Below, piece after piece: positions 1 to 9,277 of a DNA stretch of 64,000 nt; the first letter of the stretch is position 1; every line of letters begins with the position of its first letter. The notes under the pieces were generated by a model that worked only from the letters and a program-made list of their open reading frames with translations, had not been told where the DNA came from and did no database searches. The stretch spans positions 62,001 through 126,000 of the forward strand of contig QFXE01000005.1 in assembly GCA_003349915.1 (NCBI GenBank), in the 5' to 3' direction. The translations under genes were made by a program, and so were the position numbers. This DNA is from an endosymbiont of Escarpia spicata (GTDB lineage Bacteria; Pseudomonadota; Gammaproteobacteria; Chromatiales; Chromatiaceae).

Positions 1-1096
1 AGGTGTCGACCACAAAGATGATTTCCCGTGGTTGGGTTGGCATCACAGCATCTCCCTGGGGCGGCATTACCATCAACAATCCATATACCTCGTTGTCCCA
101 CAACTCGGTGAAGAGAGCCGCATGAGGGGCAACTCCGAGCTTCGGCACCCAGGTCAACTCGAAATCCCGATCCGCCGGAACCTGTTTCGACTTCAGGCCG
201 ATTTGATATCGCCCTCTGTCATCCTGGGTATGGACTATAGGATGATAGCGGCTCTCCAGAGATGCCAGCGGCAAACCCGCATCCAGATGGATATTGAAAG
301 AGACCGGGTTGATCCGCCCCAACGCAGGATCGGCCACACTGGGCGTGATCCGGCTGGCATCAGGCACCTGATCGGTATCCGCAGCCCAGCCAGTGCCGCT
401 GAAACCACTGCTCTCCTCCGGCACTATCGGGACGCCGGGGATATAACGCGGTGCGATGACCAGTGGGAAACGGATCTGAAATCGTCCCTGGTCATAACCC
501 AGGCTCTGCTGGTATTCGATCTCGATAACAATCGACTCCCCCGGCCCGATATTTGCCACCGACGTGGTAAACATATTGGGCCGTTGTTGACTCAACAGAC
601 TCGCCTTGCGCCCTTCCGACTTGGCCTTTTCGTAGGTCCTCCTGGCCTGCTGTTTCTCCTGAATCTCGCCTTCGATGACCCGCTCGCCAATGCGCATCCA
701 CAGCCGGTCTACCGCCGCATCCTCCGGCAGGGGGAATTGATAGATCCCCTCGACCCAATCCTGACTGGGATTACTGAAGCGCTGCGCCACCTTTACCCGT
801 GCCAGCATGCCGCTGATCTGCATCTCCACATCGGTGCTCAGGTTGGGTGCATCATCTATGCGCCGACCATCCAGTGAGTAGAGATTGAGGGTGCCGCGCA
901 TCACCTCGTCGGCCGCCGCCAGCGCACTGCCGCTGGTACTGAGGACCAGCAGGACGAAGAACACCGATCCCGCCAGACCTGCGCCAATAGCAGCAACCAG
1001 TGTCAGCAGCATATCCTTGACGAATTCCCGGTTTCGGAGATTGATCCTGACCGGCACGTCAACGTTATCACCCGCCTGCATGAGTGAATGGCTCAT
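1..1096 (-). CDS. Sortase-system target protein, VIT and vWA domains (partial, 3' end outside window)
   Basis: The reading frame is open from an ATG at 1096 to the left edge, giving at least 365 residues. It starts MSHSLMQAGDNVDVPVRINL and has a membrane/signal segment at residues 28-55 ending in SALAAADE. A VIT domain follows (FPLPEDAAVDRLWMRIGERV, then the EKQQARRTYEKAKSEGR stretch). The frame reaches the first strand of a vWA domain (REIIFVVDT) at the edge. This arrangement matches the inter-alpha-trypsin-inhibitor-like 'marine proteobacterial sortase target' family, whose C-terminal sorting signal would lie outside. The neighbours (OmpA-like PdsO, PdsR, PdsS) support the assignment. It is probably an envelope protein processed by a dedicated sortase encoded further left. 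Confidence 0.85.
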   Translation of the reverse strand, partial: MSHSLMQAGDNVDVPVRINLRNREFVKDMLLTLVAAIGAGLAGSVFFVLLVLSTSGSALAAADEVMRGTLNLYSLDGRRIDDAPNLSTDVEMQISGMLARVKVAQRFSNPSQDWVEGIYQFPLPEDAAVDRLWMRIGERVIEGEIQEKQQARRTYEKAKSEGRKASLLSQQRPNMFTTSVANIGPGESIVIEIEYQQSLGYDQGRFQIRFPLVIAPRYIPGVPIVPEESSGFSGTGWAADTDQVPDASRITPSVADPALGRINPVSFNIHLDAGLPLASLESRYHPIVHTQDDRGRYQIGLKSKQVPADRDFELTWVPKLGVAPHAALFTELWDNEVYGLLMVMPPQGDAVMPTQPREIIFVVDT

Positions 1097-1234
1097 CTTT
1101 GCGCCCTCCCCGCGGCTGGTTGTCTCCTTTTATCGCCCGAATCTCCTCCTCCGATAACCACCTGGCCGACTGGGTTGAGATCCGTTCCGGCGATCCGTAA
1201 AGAAATGCCTCGCTCAGAGGCTGCGGACAGCGCT

Positions 1235-1921
1235 TCATCGTCCCGATCCCGGGACAAATGAGAGCAGCACGAAACGATCGAAACCGAGTCCTTCCAGATC
1301 TACTGAGGGATAGAGCGCCATCCCCTCACCCTCAACTCGCTGTTGAATGCGTTCTGCATCCACCCCGGCAGCAACCAACCGTCGGGATACGGTTTCGGCC
1401 CTCAGTTTTGACAGCTCCCGGTTGTAGTCGTCACTGCCCCGATGATCAGCTGAAGCAAGGATCTTGATATCAAGATCGGGAAAGGCATTCAGCATGCCCG
1501 CCAGGGCGTCGAGCTGCGGCTGAAAACGGGATTCCAGATCGGCACTCTCGGTGCGGAACTGCAGACAGAAGGAGAAACCCTCCGCCACTGCCTGTTGCCG
1601 ATCCTGCTGCAGACGCAGCTGCCGTTCGATCTGCTCCGATTGACTGCCGCTCTGCTGTTGCAGCTGCTGCACCTGTTGACGGGTATCGGCCAATTGATTC
1701 TGTTGCAGACTCAAGGCTGTTTTCTGCCCGTCGATCGTTCCGATCAAGGCCCCACCAATGGCACCTACGACCAGACCGGGAGGGCCGCCCAGCACCCCGC
1801 CAATCAGCATACCAATGGCTGGCCCCTTCAGTTCGTTGGTATCGTTTACGGCAGCATTGGCCAGCAGTGGCGTGGTAAAGAGCAATCCCATAATTGCTAA
1901 GCTGAGCATTTTTCTTTTCAT
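1235..1921 (-). CDS. pdsO: PdsO-like OmpA-family protein of the dedicated sortase system
   Basis: A 228-residue protein. Residues 1-23 form a signal peptide (MKRKMLSLAIMGLLFTTPLLANA). A glycine-zipper segment follows (GPAIGMLIGGVLGG..., about 33-65), then a Gln-rich coiled coil (about 70-110) and a C-terminal OmpA/peptidoglycan-associating domain (ILASADHRGSDDYNRELSKL, about 155-215). The start has a GAGGG ribosome site 8 nt upstream. It precedes the sortase-target gene on the same strand, as in proteobacterial sortase loci. Likely role: anchoring or scaffolding in the periplasm. Function is inferred from family and context. Confidence 0.8.
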   Translation of the reverse strand: MKRKMLSLAIMGLLFTTPLLANAAVNDTNELKGPAIGMLIGGVLGGPPGLVVGAIGGALIGTIDGQKTALSLQQNQLADTRQQVQQLQQQSGSQSEQIERQLRLQQDRQQAVAEGFSFCLQFRTESADLESRFQPQLDALAGMLNAFPDLDIKILASADHRGSDDYNRELSKLRAETVSRRLVAAGVDAERIQQRVEGEGMALYPSVDLEGLGFDRFVLLSFVPGSGR

Positions 1922-2266
1922 GATAATTCCCTCTGATTATTCCAGCGCACCATCCCTGGCGGAAAACGACAGACCTTTGTCTGCGCCGGGTTGGGGGTAT
2001 TACAGACGAGTGAAGTGACAGGCCGGTTGCACAAAACAGGCAAAGCCATGACGAAAAATGGCAGGAGGGTGGCAGTGGGTAAATCGCTCTTTTGAGGCTT
2101 CCCTGGATTTTTCTCAAACGGGGTTGGTCACTCCTCCCGTCTGGCAGTTCAATATCAGGGGTGATGGTAGCTTGATGACTATGATGTTCTGCTTGACGAA
2201 TATGGAAAGGAGCCACAAACTCTATTTGAGACAATCACTGAAATTATCTATTTTTGGATCGCGTCC
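1922..2266. other. Intergenic stretch between divergent pdsO and yajD-like genes
   Basis: About 345 bp without a convincing gene. Short open frames here lack ribosome sites or run out of frame into neighbouring genes. It must contain the promoters of the two divergent genes, but no clear -35/-10 pair was identified. Confidence 0.5.
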
Positions 2267-2632
2267 ATGTCATCAGAAAAGTCCTCGGACAAGCTCGACC
2301 GCATCGTTGCACAGGCTCGCAGTGATCGTGAAAAGAGGGAAAAGGGTTATCGCGAGAGAGCGCTAAAAATGTATCCCTGGGTTTGCGGCCGTTGTACACG
2401 CGAGTTTACCCGCGAAAATCTGCGAGAACTGACTGTCCATCACCGCGATCACAATCACGACAATAATCCACTGGACGGCAGCAACTGGGAGTTGCTATGC
2501 CTCTATTGCCACGACAACGAACATTCACGCCACATCGATTCAGAATACGGGGATACCTCGACCGATACGAAAACGAGCACTACCCATAATCCATTTGCGG
2601 ACCTGGCAGCCATGCTCAAAGAACGGAAGTAA
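2267..2632 (+). CDS. yajD: YajD-family HNH nuclease-like protein
   Basis: A 121-residue protein, closely resembling E. coli YajD over its length (GYRERALKMYPWVCGRC, LRELTVHHRDHNHDNNP, DGSNWELLCLYCHD, NPFADLAAM). It has two CxxC zinc pairs (CGRC and CLYC) framing an HH...H core characteristic of HNH endonucleases. YajD has no established cellular role; a nuclease activity is a family inference. The gene lies between the divergent halves of the sortase locus (pdsO/target to the left, pdsRS to the right) and may be unrelated to it. No strong ribosome site precedes the ATG. Confidence 0.88.
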   Translation: MSSEKSSDKLDRIVAQARSDREKREKGYRERALKMYPWVCGRCTREFTRENLRELTVHHRDHNHDNNPLDGSNWELLCLYCHDNEHSRHIDSEYGDTSTDTKTSTTHNPFADLAAMLKERK

Positions 2633-2704
2633 CATCCCGTCTCACCTGCACGAATATCCTCTTTGGATCAATACCAACAATCGTATCTGGTATATTCTGC
2701 GTCG

Positions 2705-2893
2705 TCAGACGTTAATTGGCGGAACCGAGTCGAGCGAGACTTCACCCTCTTGGGCCGCCTCCAGCGCATGAGCCTCATCGATATACGGCCCGTGGCTTGG
2801 ATTGTCCTCTTCCTTGAAATACCAGCCTGCATCCGCAAAGAGCGAACTGACCCAATATACCGATGCCTGATGGCCGGCGCCTTGATTTATCAT
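2705..2893 (-). CDS. Small hypothetical protein, 62 aa
   Basis: A short acidic open frame (MINQGAGHQASVYWVSSLFA...), with AAGGGG about 10 nt upstream of the ATG as a possible ribosome site. It has no membrane segment and no recognised domain. It is convergent with the yajD-like gene and divergent from pdsR. It could be a genuine small protein or chance coding. Confidence 0.4.
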   Translation of the reverse strand: MINQGAGHQASVYWVSSLFADAGWYFKEEDNPSHGPYIDEAHALEAAQEGEVSLDSVPPINV

Positions 2894-3076
2894 GTCGAAA
2901 ATCCCCTTATTCAGGCTCCACGACGAAGGTAGTTTCGTCAGAAGCCTGCACTACACGCTTTCGTGGTATCTTTTTTATTACCGAAAGTCCTATTAATCAG
3001 GATATATTTTCAGATCAGGATGTCTATGCGTAATAACCCAACCCCCCATTGGTAATCACCTAAGGCCAAAAAGCAG

Positions 3077-3775
3077 ATGCCAAAACAGATCGCCATCGTC
3101 GAAGATGAAGACGTTATCCGGGACAACTATGTCGACTTTCTCTCCCGGCAGGGTTATCAGGTGACGGGGTTCGATTCCCGACAGACAGCCTCAACCGCGT
3201 TTGCAAACTGTTTGCCCGATCTGGTCATTCTCGATATCGGTCTCAATGATGAGATCGATGGCGGCTTTGAACTCTGCCGTGAACTGCGCGCCCGCTCATC
3301 GACGCTGCCGATCATCTTCCTCACCGCCCGGGATGACGACTTCGATACGGTTGCGGGATTACGTCTGGGCGCCGACGACTACCTCACCAAAGAGATCAGC
3401 CTGCCCCACCTGTCGGCCCGCATCGCCGCCCTCTTCCGCCGCATGCGCGCCATGGAGAAACCGGTGGCTGAAAACCAGATTCTGCAACGCGGGGATCTGC
3501 AGCTGGATATAGATCGCCTGACTACAGCGTGGAAAGAGCAAACGGTCGACCTGACCGTCACGGAATTCTGGCTTACCCACTCTCTGGTACGTTTTCCCGG
3601 TCATGTACGTAACCGCGATCAACTGATGGATGACGCCAACATTCTGGTAGACGCCAGCAGCATCAGCACTCACATCAAACGCATACGCCGCAAGTTTCAG
3701 CAGGTGGATGACCAGTTCGACGCCATCGAGGCAGTCTACGGCGCCGGCTACCGCTGGCATCAGCCAGGCAGCTGA
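3077..3775 (+). CDS. pdsR: Response regulator of the dedicated sortase system (OmpR type)
   Basis: A 232-residue two-component regulator. The receiver domain (residues 1-120) has acidic pocket EDED (9-12), phospho-acceptor Asp53 in VILDIGL and Lys in the LTKEI motif. A winged-helix DNA-binding domain follows (about 135-230, LTVTEFWLTHSLVRFPGHVRNRDQLM and the AVYGAGYRW wing). It lies 6 bp upstream of the pdsS kinase and next to pdsO and the sortase substrate, which is the known arrangement of PdsR. It presumably controls the sortase/substrate genes. Its Gly-Leu-Asn-Asp insertion after Asp53 (IGLNDEIDGG) is slightly longer than in ordinary OmpR regulators. Confidence 0.82.
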   Translation: MPKQIAIVEDEDVIRDNYVDFLSRQGYQVTGFDSRQTASTAFANCLPDLVILDIGLNDEIDGGFELCRELRARSSTLPIIFLTARDDDFDTVAGLRLGADDYLTKEISLPHLSARIAALFRRMRAMEKPVAENQILQRGDLQLDIDRLTTAWKEQTVDLTVTEFWLTHSLVRFPGHVRNRDQLMDDANILVDASSISTHIKRIRRKFQQVDDQFDAIEAVYGAGYRWHQPGS

Positions 3776-3781
3776 CCAATA

Positions 3782-5863
3782 ATGCGGCGGCGATTCTATC
3801 AGGGACTGCGCTTCAAACTGCTGCTCGTCTCCCTCACCCTGCTGGCCATTCCCTGGGCTGGATACCGCTATGTCATCGAGACCGAGTCCTTTCTCCGCGC
3901 CTCCCAGGAAGAGGTGCTACTGGGCCGGGCCGGACTCATTGCCAATCTGCTCAGTCAATCCTCCAACTTACCGACCATTCCCCCTGACCCGCAAAATTCC
4001 GTTTCGATTCTCTACGCTCATCGCCTCACACAGCCGATCCTGCTTGACGGTTACACAGACGACTGGAGAACCCTGCTGGAGCAGAAGCGCTATTTCCGCT
4101 CCAGTGAGACAGACCCAAAGGCCGCTGCTTTCTCCCTGTTGATGGGTATCTATGAGGGCGATCTCTTTCTGATGCTGCAGGTAAAAGACGAGACCGTGAT
4201 CTACCCATCCCCAACGGAAAATCGCATAGACGTGGGAGACCATCTGCGGATCGCCCTCATCGGTGATGATGGAGAGATTGCAAATTTCCAGGTCAGCACA
4301 GCCGCCCCTGGCTGGGTGACTGCTGAACCACTGGCGGGCGCCCCCCGCCAGCCTCTCATCAGGGGGGAGTGGCAGGAGACGAAAACAGGTTACAACCTTG
4401 AATTGCGCATCCCACACAGCCTGTTCAAACAGCGCCTCTCTCTGGCTTTGTCTGATCGGGATGGGGAGGCAGACGGGACATCGACAACGACTGCCTCCAC
4501 CTCCGGCCTGATGCACTCCGAGTCTCTGGCTTTTGTCGTCACGTCATATGAAGATGTGGAAACATTGCTGGCCGGCTTCGCCTATCAGGAGAGCCGCATC
4601 CGCGTCATCAACCGGCAACAGTGGGTAATTGGACAGAACGGCCGCCTTGCCCCTGGGAGAACACCAAACACCCAGAAAATGGGCCTGCTTAACGGCATAT
4701 TGAACCTGGTTCTGCCACTTCCCGATAGCGACTTCCTGGACGACCAGGAGTATGCCGCAAGACTTGATGGCCCTGAAATCCGCCAGGCACTACTGGGCAA
4801 TCCGACTGTGCATCGACGCCGCGCCGGTGATGTGTCAACAGTGGTACTTTCAGCCGCCTACCCGATCAAGGGAGACACCGGCGTGACCGGTGCAGTGGTC
4901 ATGGAACAGACCACCCAGCGCATCCTCACCATGCAGCAGCAGGCCCTGAAGGGAATATTTCAGATCACCCTGATTCTGTTCCTGATCACCGGCGGTCTAC
5001 TGCTCGGGTTTGCCACCCTTCTCACCGGACGCATCCGTCGCCTGCATAACCGGGTGGAGGATGCCGTCAGTCCTGACGGGCGCATTTTGCACTCTCTCAG
5101 GCATGAAAAAACAGCAGATGAAATCGGCGATCTCGGCCGCAGTTTCAGCAGTGTGCTGGAGCGGTTGCAAGAGTACAACCGCTACCTCGAGGCGATGGCG
5201 TCACGGCTTTCCCACGAATTCCGCACTCCGCTGGCAATGGTGAAATCGTCCCTGGAAAACCTGCAGCATGATGAGGATCCGACGGCCCGGACACGTTATC
5301 TGTCACGCGCCACAGAGGGCATAGACAGACTGACCCTGATTCTCGACCGCATGCGTGAAGCGACCCGGCTTGAGCAGACCTTGCAGCAGGCGGAAAAATC
5401 GCCCCTGGATCTGGTGGAACTGGTGCGGATAATGCGGAACAATTATGCCGTCACCTACCCTGAAGTCACCATCAAAACCCGACTCCCAGACAATCCGGTG
5501 GTAATCAGCGCCGCTCCGGAACTCATCGTGCAGGCCCTGGACAAGCTCGTCAGCAATGCAGTGGATTTCCACCTGTCAGGTACGCCTCTGACACTCGCGG
5601 TGACGCAGGAGACCGACGGCAGCGTCCGTCTCAGCGTCATCAATCAGGGACTACCCCTGCCTGAGACCATGCAGCATCATCTCTTCGATTCCATGGTTTC
5701 TGTCCGTCCCCACACCAGCGATTTGACCCATCTCGGCCTCGGTCTCTATCTTGTGCGATTGATCGGTGAGTTTCACCAGGGATGTGCCAGCGCCGAAAAC
5801 CTGAAGTCTGGAGACGGGGTCTCGGTGAGTCTTATATTGGCGACAAGCACAGCATTACGATAA
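3782..5863 (+). CDS. pdsS: Sensor histidine kinase of the dedicated sortase system
   Basis: A 693-residue membrane kinase. TM1 is at about 12-30. A large periplasmic region (35-395) follows, in which DGYTDDW...GDHLRIAL...GYNLELRIPHSLF (about 85-220) resembles a CBM9/DOMON-like sugar-binding fold; this is my inference. TM2 is at about 395-418, followed by HAMP. The dimerisation H-box LSHEFRTPLAM carries His478. The ATPase domain has the N-box (LVSNAVDF) and G-box (LGLGLYLVRLIGEF). The 6-bp gap from pdsR indicates one operon. Length and layout match the PdsS kinases found with proteobacterial dedicated sortases. Confidence 0.8.
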   Translation: MRRRFYQGLRFKLLLVSLTLLAIPWAGYRYVIETESFLRASQEEVLLGRAGLIANLLSQSSNLPTIPPDPQNSVSILYAHRLTQPILLDGYTDDWRTLLEQKRYFRSSETDPKAAAFSLLMGIYEGDLFLMLQVKDETVIYPSPTENRIDVGDHLRIALIGDDGEIANFQVSTAAPGWVTAEPLAGAPRQPLIRGEWQETKTGYNLELRIPHSLFKQRLSLALSDRDGEADGTSTTTASTSGLMHSESLAFVVTSYEDVETLLAGFAYQESRIRVINRQQWVIGQNGRLAPGRTPNTQKMGLLNGILNLVLPLPDSDFLDDQEYAARLDGPEIRQALLGNPTVHRRRAGDVSTVVLSAAYPIKGDTGVTGAVVMEQTTQRILTMQQQALKGIFQITLILFLITGGLLLGFATLLTGRIRRLHNRVEDAVSPDGRILHSLRHEKTADEIGDLGRSFSSVLERLQEYNRYLEAMASRLSHEFRTPLAMVKSSLENLQHDEDPTARTRYLSRATEGIDRLTLILDRMREATRLEQTLQQAEKSPLDLVELVRIMRNNYAVTYPEVTIKTRLPDNPVVISAAPELIVQALDKLVSNAVDFHLSGTPLTLAVTQETDGSVRLSVINQGLPLPETMQHHLFDSMVSVRPHTSDLTHLGLGLYLVRLIGEFHQGCASAENLKSGDGVSVSLILATSTALR

Positions 5864-5905
5864 TGTGCTGCGATACCGATGGGGCGCGATGGTTACCTGC
5901 TTTCC

Positions 5906-6340
5906 TCAGACTCCCTGCAGGCTACTATCCAAATGCAAATTATTTACCGCAAGTCTGTTCAGCATTCTCTCCACGACATTAATGCCCACCATATCTATTC
6001 CTGCCTTTAGAATCAGCATCTCGGTATCCAATTGATGCTTGTCCTCATGAATATAGACCGCTTGTAGCAGAGACATACCTTCGGGACTGAGCAGATACAG
6101 CACAGCCTTTCTCTTCGCATGGTTCCGTTTATTCCGCCAGGCATGGTGGATCTGATTGTAGGCGGATGAGGAAAGATTCTCTTCACACCACCGATTGAGG
6201 GTGATCCAATATGGGATATTTTCCTGTGTGAGCGGGAGGTCAGTAGAAGTAATTTCATGCCTATTAAGTAGCTGGCTCTTCAGCCAACATGAACTTCTAA
6301 TAGGTAAGAACCGGCTTTTTATTATTGGTTTTAAAGCCAT
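5906..6340 (-). CDS. Hypothetical protein, 144 aa
   Basis: The frame starts MALKPIIKSRFLPIRSSCW and contains a basic stretch (HHAWRNKRNHAKRKAVLYLL) followed by LSPEGMSLLQAVYIHEDKHQ. No domain or membrane segment is recognised. The stretch is AT-richer than its neighbours and no clear ribosome site precedes the ATG. It may be a recently acquired or decaying gene, or not coding. Confidence 0.4.
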   Translation of the reverse strand: MALKPIIKSRFLPIRSSCWLKSQLLNRHEITSTDLPLTQENIPYWITLNRWCEENLSSSAYNQIHHAWRNKRNHAKRKAVLYLLSPEGMSLLQAVYIHEDKHQLDTEMLILKAGIDMVGINVVERMLNRLAVNNLHLDSSLQGV

Positions 6341-6513
6341 GCAGATGACCCAGCATCAAGTGGATTAGGAATTAAAATACTATACCATATATCGCAGCAA
6401 TATTGGCTCTTGGAATTGTTAAATTGTGTCACATACTGTTCAGCTGGGAACGAAACTGACAGAAACTACAATGGAGAACAAAGGATCGAGATAGTGCAGA
6501 ATCCCCCTGAACG

Positions 6514-6897
6514 TCAGACTGAAGGTGACTCGACAAACTCCAGCGCATTTTTATCAGGATCACGACAGAAGAGGGCCCGCCGTCCGGAGCGGCTGAGGGT
6601 GTAGGTTATGCCCGCCTGATCAAGTTGGAATTTCAACCGGTCGAGATCGCTGATAACCAGCGCCAGATGGCGATCTCTGCCACCGTGCTCGGGTCTTCCT
6701 TCCAGGGGATCAGGATTGGGCAATTCCAGCAGGTGGATCTGTTGCCCGCCCACCTGCAGCCAGACACCCGGATAACCCAGATCAGGGCGGGACTCATCCA
6801 CTTCAAGTCCCAACAGATCGCGGTAGAAGCCAAGCGCTCGGGAGGTATCAGCGACAATCAGGCTGACGTGGTGCATACCATTGATCAATTCACCCAT
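6514..6897 (-). CDS. VOC (glyoxalase/bleomycin-resistance fold) protein
   Basis: A 127-residue single-unit VOC protein. The βαβββ modules carry the four usual metal-ligand positions: His in GMHHVSLIV, Glu in IHLLELPNP, His in DRHLALVI and Glu in NALEFVE. I place the start at the ATG at 6897 (MGELINGMHHV). The longer frame to 7026 would cover an unrelated extension inside the upstream gene. The start overlaps the end of the COG4255-like gene by 8 bp, suggesting translational coupling. The substrate is unknown: glyoxalase I, dioxygenase and resistance proteins all share the fold. Confidence 0.82.
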   Translation of the reverse strand: MGELINGMHHVSLIVADTSRALGFYRDLLGLEVDESRPDLGYPGVWLQVGGQQIHLLELPNPDPLEGRPEHGGRDRHLALVISDLDRLKFQLDQAGITYTLSRSGRRALFCRDPDKNALEFVESPSV

Positions 6898-7924
6898 TTT
6901 GATTCCCGTCCAAAAGATCGGCGATAGGTCGGCTGCGGCGCCAAAAACGATAGCGGTGTGTTTTCCGCAGCGTATAGCGCTTGCCGTTGCAAGGATAGAC
7001 ATGGAGCCGGGCGTTTTGCTGTCCATTTAGCGATCCGATCAGCCGCTGCAACTTCCCATCCAGCCTTGCCAACTGTTCGGCCCAGTGAAATGGGTCGGCG
7101 TTCAGGACAGGCGGCAGAAGGTTTGTAACACTCAGCAATGCCTCACCCTCTCCGAACCAGGCATCAGCCAGGTTATCGGGAATCACCTGTGGCTGTATAC
7201 CTGCCAGTTGAGCCAATCCCCGGCAGGTGGGATCTTCGCCAAAGATCCTTTCAAAGGGCACCTTCCCCAGACTGGGCAGAGTTCCCACCCCGGAGAGCCA
7301 GAGACCATTGATGGCCGGTCTTCCCTCCGCTTCACGCTGTTGATTCGACGGCGCATTAAAGAGCAGCATCTGGATTTCGTTGCTCAGAGCACGCCATTTT
7401 GCAGCATCTGGGCCACTCGGCAGAAAAGCGTCGATATTCCGACCCACCACCTGTTCCAGATTGGTGGTAACCAGATCAGGACACTTTTCCAGGTGTAGAT
7501 ACCAGTGCGCCGGTAAAGATGTTTCCAGGCGAACACCATCTTCGGCAAAATGTGCATTGATTTGGCCGGCAATCTCGTCCGCCTCAGCCTGTTCAACATC
7601 GAGCAGTTCGGGGTTGAAGAGCAACAGGCGATCCCGATCCGGGCGCAGGTGTACTGGATCGGCGCGCAGCCAGCAGGTTTCACCCGGGGTGCCGCCGCTC
7701 CCAAGGTAGTTAACCGCCCCCTCAGGCAGATCCCGGCTTGGCTGGGCCGCCATACCGAATAGGGAAAACAGGGTGGTCGAGAGATCGTGACCAGGCGTCT
7801 CCTCCTGGTCAGCATGAGCCAAAATTCGCTCCAGTACCGGAATACTCACCTCGCACCCCGCCGTCTTGAACGACGGCATCGGCCCGAGCAGACCAGGCAA
7901 CAGCAGATGCAGGGTTACCGCCAT
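6890..7924 (-). CDS. RpfE/COG4255-like protein
   Basis: A 344-residue soluble protein of the family named after Xanthomonas RpfE, often labelled phosphoglycerate-mutase-like. Recognisable conserved stretches are LHLLLPGLLGP, CWLRADPVHLRPDRDRLLLF, WYLHLEKCPDL, NEIQMLLFNAPSN and RPAINGLWLSGVGTLP. No catalytic motif is obvious and the biochemical role is not established. It is followed with an 8-bp overlap by the VOC gene and lies downstream of hom on the same strand. Confidence 0.72.
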   Translation of the reverse strand: MAVTLHLLLPGLLGPMPSFKTAGCEVSIPVLERILAHADQEETPGHDLSTTLFSLFGMAAQPSRDLPEGAVNYLGSGGTPGETCWLRADPVHLRPDRDRLLLFNPELLDVEQAEADEIAGQINAHFAEDGVRLETSLPAHWYLHLEKCPDLVTTNLEQVVGRNIDAFLPSGPDAAKWRALSNEIQMLLFNAPSNQQREAEGRPAINGLWLSGVGTLPSLGKVPFERIFGEDPTCRGLAQLAGIQPQVIPDNLADAWFGEGEALLSVTNLLPPVLNADPFHWAEQLARLDGKLQRLIGSLNGQQNARLHVYPCNGKRYTLRKTHRYRFWRRSRPIADLLDGNQNG

Positions 7925-7951
7925 CAGTAGCAGACCTTGGCGTTACACCAA

Positions 7952-9265
7952 TCAGCCGTCCAACTGCTCAACACGAATGCGCATCACCTCTCCGGCGACC
8001 GCATCCAGGGCCTCAATCGCCTCAATGGCCTGGTTCATCTGTCGTTCTTCCACGCGATGGCTCAACATCACCAACGGCACGCGGGTCTCCCCTTCTGCGG
8101 GCTCTTTCTGCTGAATCGCTTCGATGCTGATCCCGGCATCACCGAGGATACCGGCAATAGCCGCCACCACACCGGGTTTGTCATCCACGGTCATACGCAG
8201 ATAGTAGGCGGTCTGCACCTCCTCCATCGGAAGAATCGGATGGTCGGAAAGCTCGCCGGGCTGGAAGGCCAGATGCGGCACCCGGTTCTCAGGATCGGTG
8301 GTGAGCGCGCGCACTATGTCAACTACATCCGCCACCACTGCCGAGGCAGTAGGTTCAGCTCCCGCACCTGCGCCGTAGTAGAGGGTCGGCCCCACGGCAT
8401 CGCCCATCACCAGAACAGCGTTCATCACACCATCCACATTGGCGATGAGTCGCCGTTCAGGAATCATGGTGGGATGTACCCGTAGCTCGATGCCCTTCCC
8501 GGTCTTGCGGGTCACGCCCAGATGTTTGATGCGATATCCCAACTCTTCCGCATACGCCACATCCTGCCGTTCGATTTTGCCAATCCCTTCGGTATAGGTC
8601 TTGTCGAACTGCAGCGGCACGCCAAACGCGATGGAAGCGAGGATAGTCAGCTTATGGGCGGCATCAATGCCCTCCACGTCGAAGGTGGGATCGGCCTCGG
8701 CATAACCCAATGCCTGGGCCTCTTTCAACACATCGTCGAAATCACGCCCCTTGTCCCGCATCTCGGTGAGAATGAAGTTACCGGTACCGTTGATGATACC
8801 GGCAATCCACTCGATGCGGTTCGCCGCCAACCCTTCACGCACCGCCTTGATGATCGGGATACCACCAGCCACACCCGCCTCGAAAGCGACGGTGACCCCT
8901 TGCTTCTGCGCCGCCTCGAAGATCTCGTTGCCATGCATTGCGATCAGGGCCTTGTTGGCGGTTACCACATGTTTGCCGTTTTCAATCGCCTTGAGCACCA
9001 ATTCCCTGGCCGGGGAGTAACCCCCGATCAGTTCAATGATAATCTCCACTTCAGGATTATCCACCACCGCGAAGGCATCATCACAGACCTCAACCTGGTC
9101 CAGTCCGAGCAGACCCGCAGGGTCGTAGAACTTTGCTGCCGCATGCGTGATCTGGATACCGCGTCCGGCACGACGGGCGATCTCTTGTGCATTGCGGGTC
9201 AACACATTCAACGTGCCGCCACCCACAGTGCCCAGCCCCAACAAACCAACTTTGACCGGATTCAA
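7952..9265 (-). CDS. hom: Homoserine dehydrogenase
   Basis: A 437-residue protein that reduces aspartate semialdehyde to homoserine in threonine/methionine synthesis. It has an N-terminal NAD(P)-binding domain (VGLLGLGTVGGGTLNVL), the catalytic domain (IIELIGGYSPARELVLKAIENGKHVVTANKALIA, GIINGTGNFILTEM, ADPTFDVEGIDAAHK) and a C-terminal ACT domain (about 355-430, YYLRMTVDDKPGVVAAIAGIL) expected to bind a feedback inhibitor. Length is normal for the monofunctional enzyme. It lies 12 bp downstream of alaC, so the two are likely cotranscribed. Confidence 0.96.
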   Translation of the reverse strand: MNPVKVGLLGLGTVGGGTLNVLTRNAQEIARRAGRGIQITHAAAKFYDPAGLLGLDQVEVCDDAFAVVDNPEVEIIIELIGGYSPARELVLKAIENGKHVVTANKALIAMHGNEIFEAAQKQGVTVAFEAGVAGGIPIIKAVREGLAANRIEWIAGIINGTGNFILTEMRDKGRDFDDVLKEAQALGYAEADPTFDVEGIDAAHKLTILASIAFGVPLQFDKTYTEGIGKIERQDVAYAEELGYRIKHLGVTRKTGKGIELRVHPTMIPERRLIANVDGVMNAVLVMGDAVGPTLYYGAGAGAEPTASAVVADVVDIVRALTTDPENRVPHLAFQPGELSDHPILPMEEVQTAYYLRMTVDDKPGVVAAIAGILGDAGISIEAIQQKEPAEGETRVPLVMLSHRVEERQMNQAIEAIEALDAVAGEVMRIRVEQLDG

Positions 9266-9277
9266 CTTTATTTCTCC

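Noticed and set aside
2058-2366. Open frame ending inside the yajD-like gene
   Set aside because: Overlaps a clear YajD homologue in another frame and has no domain.
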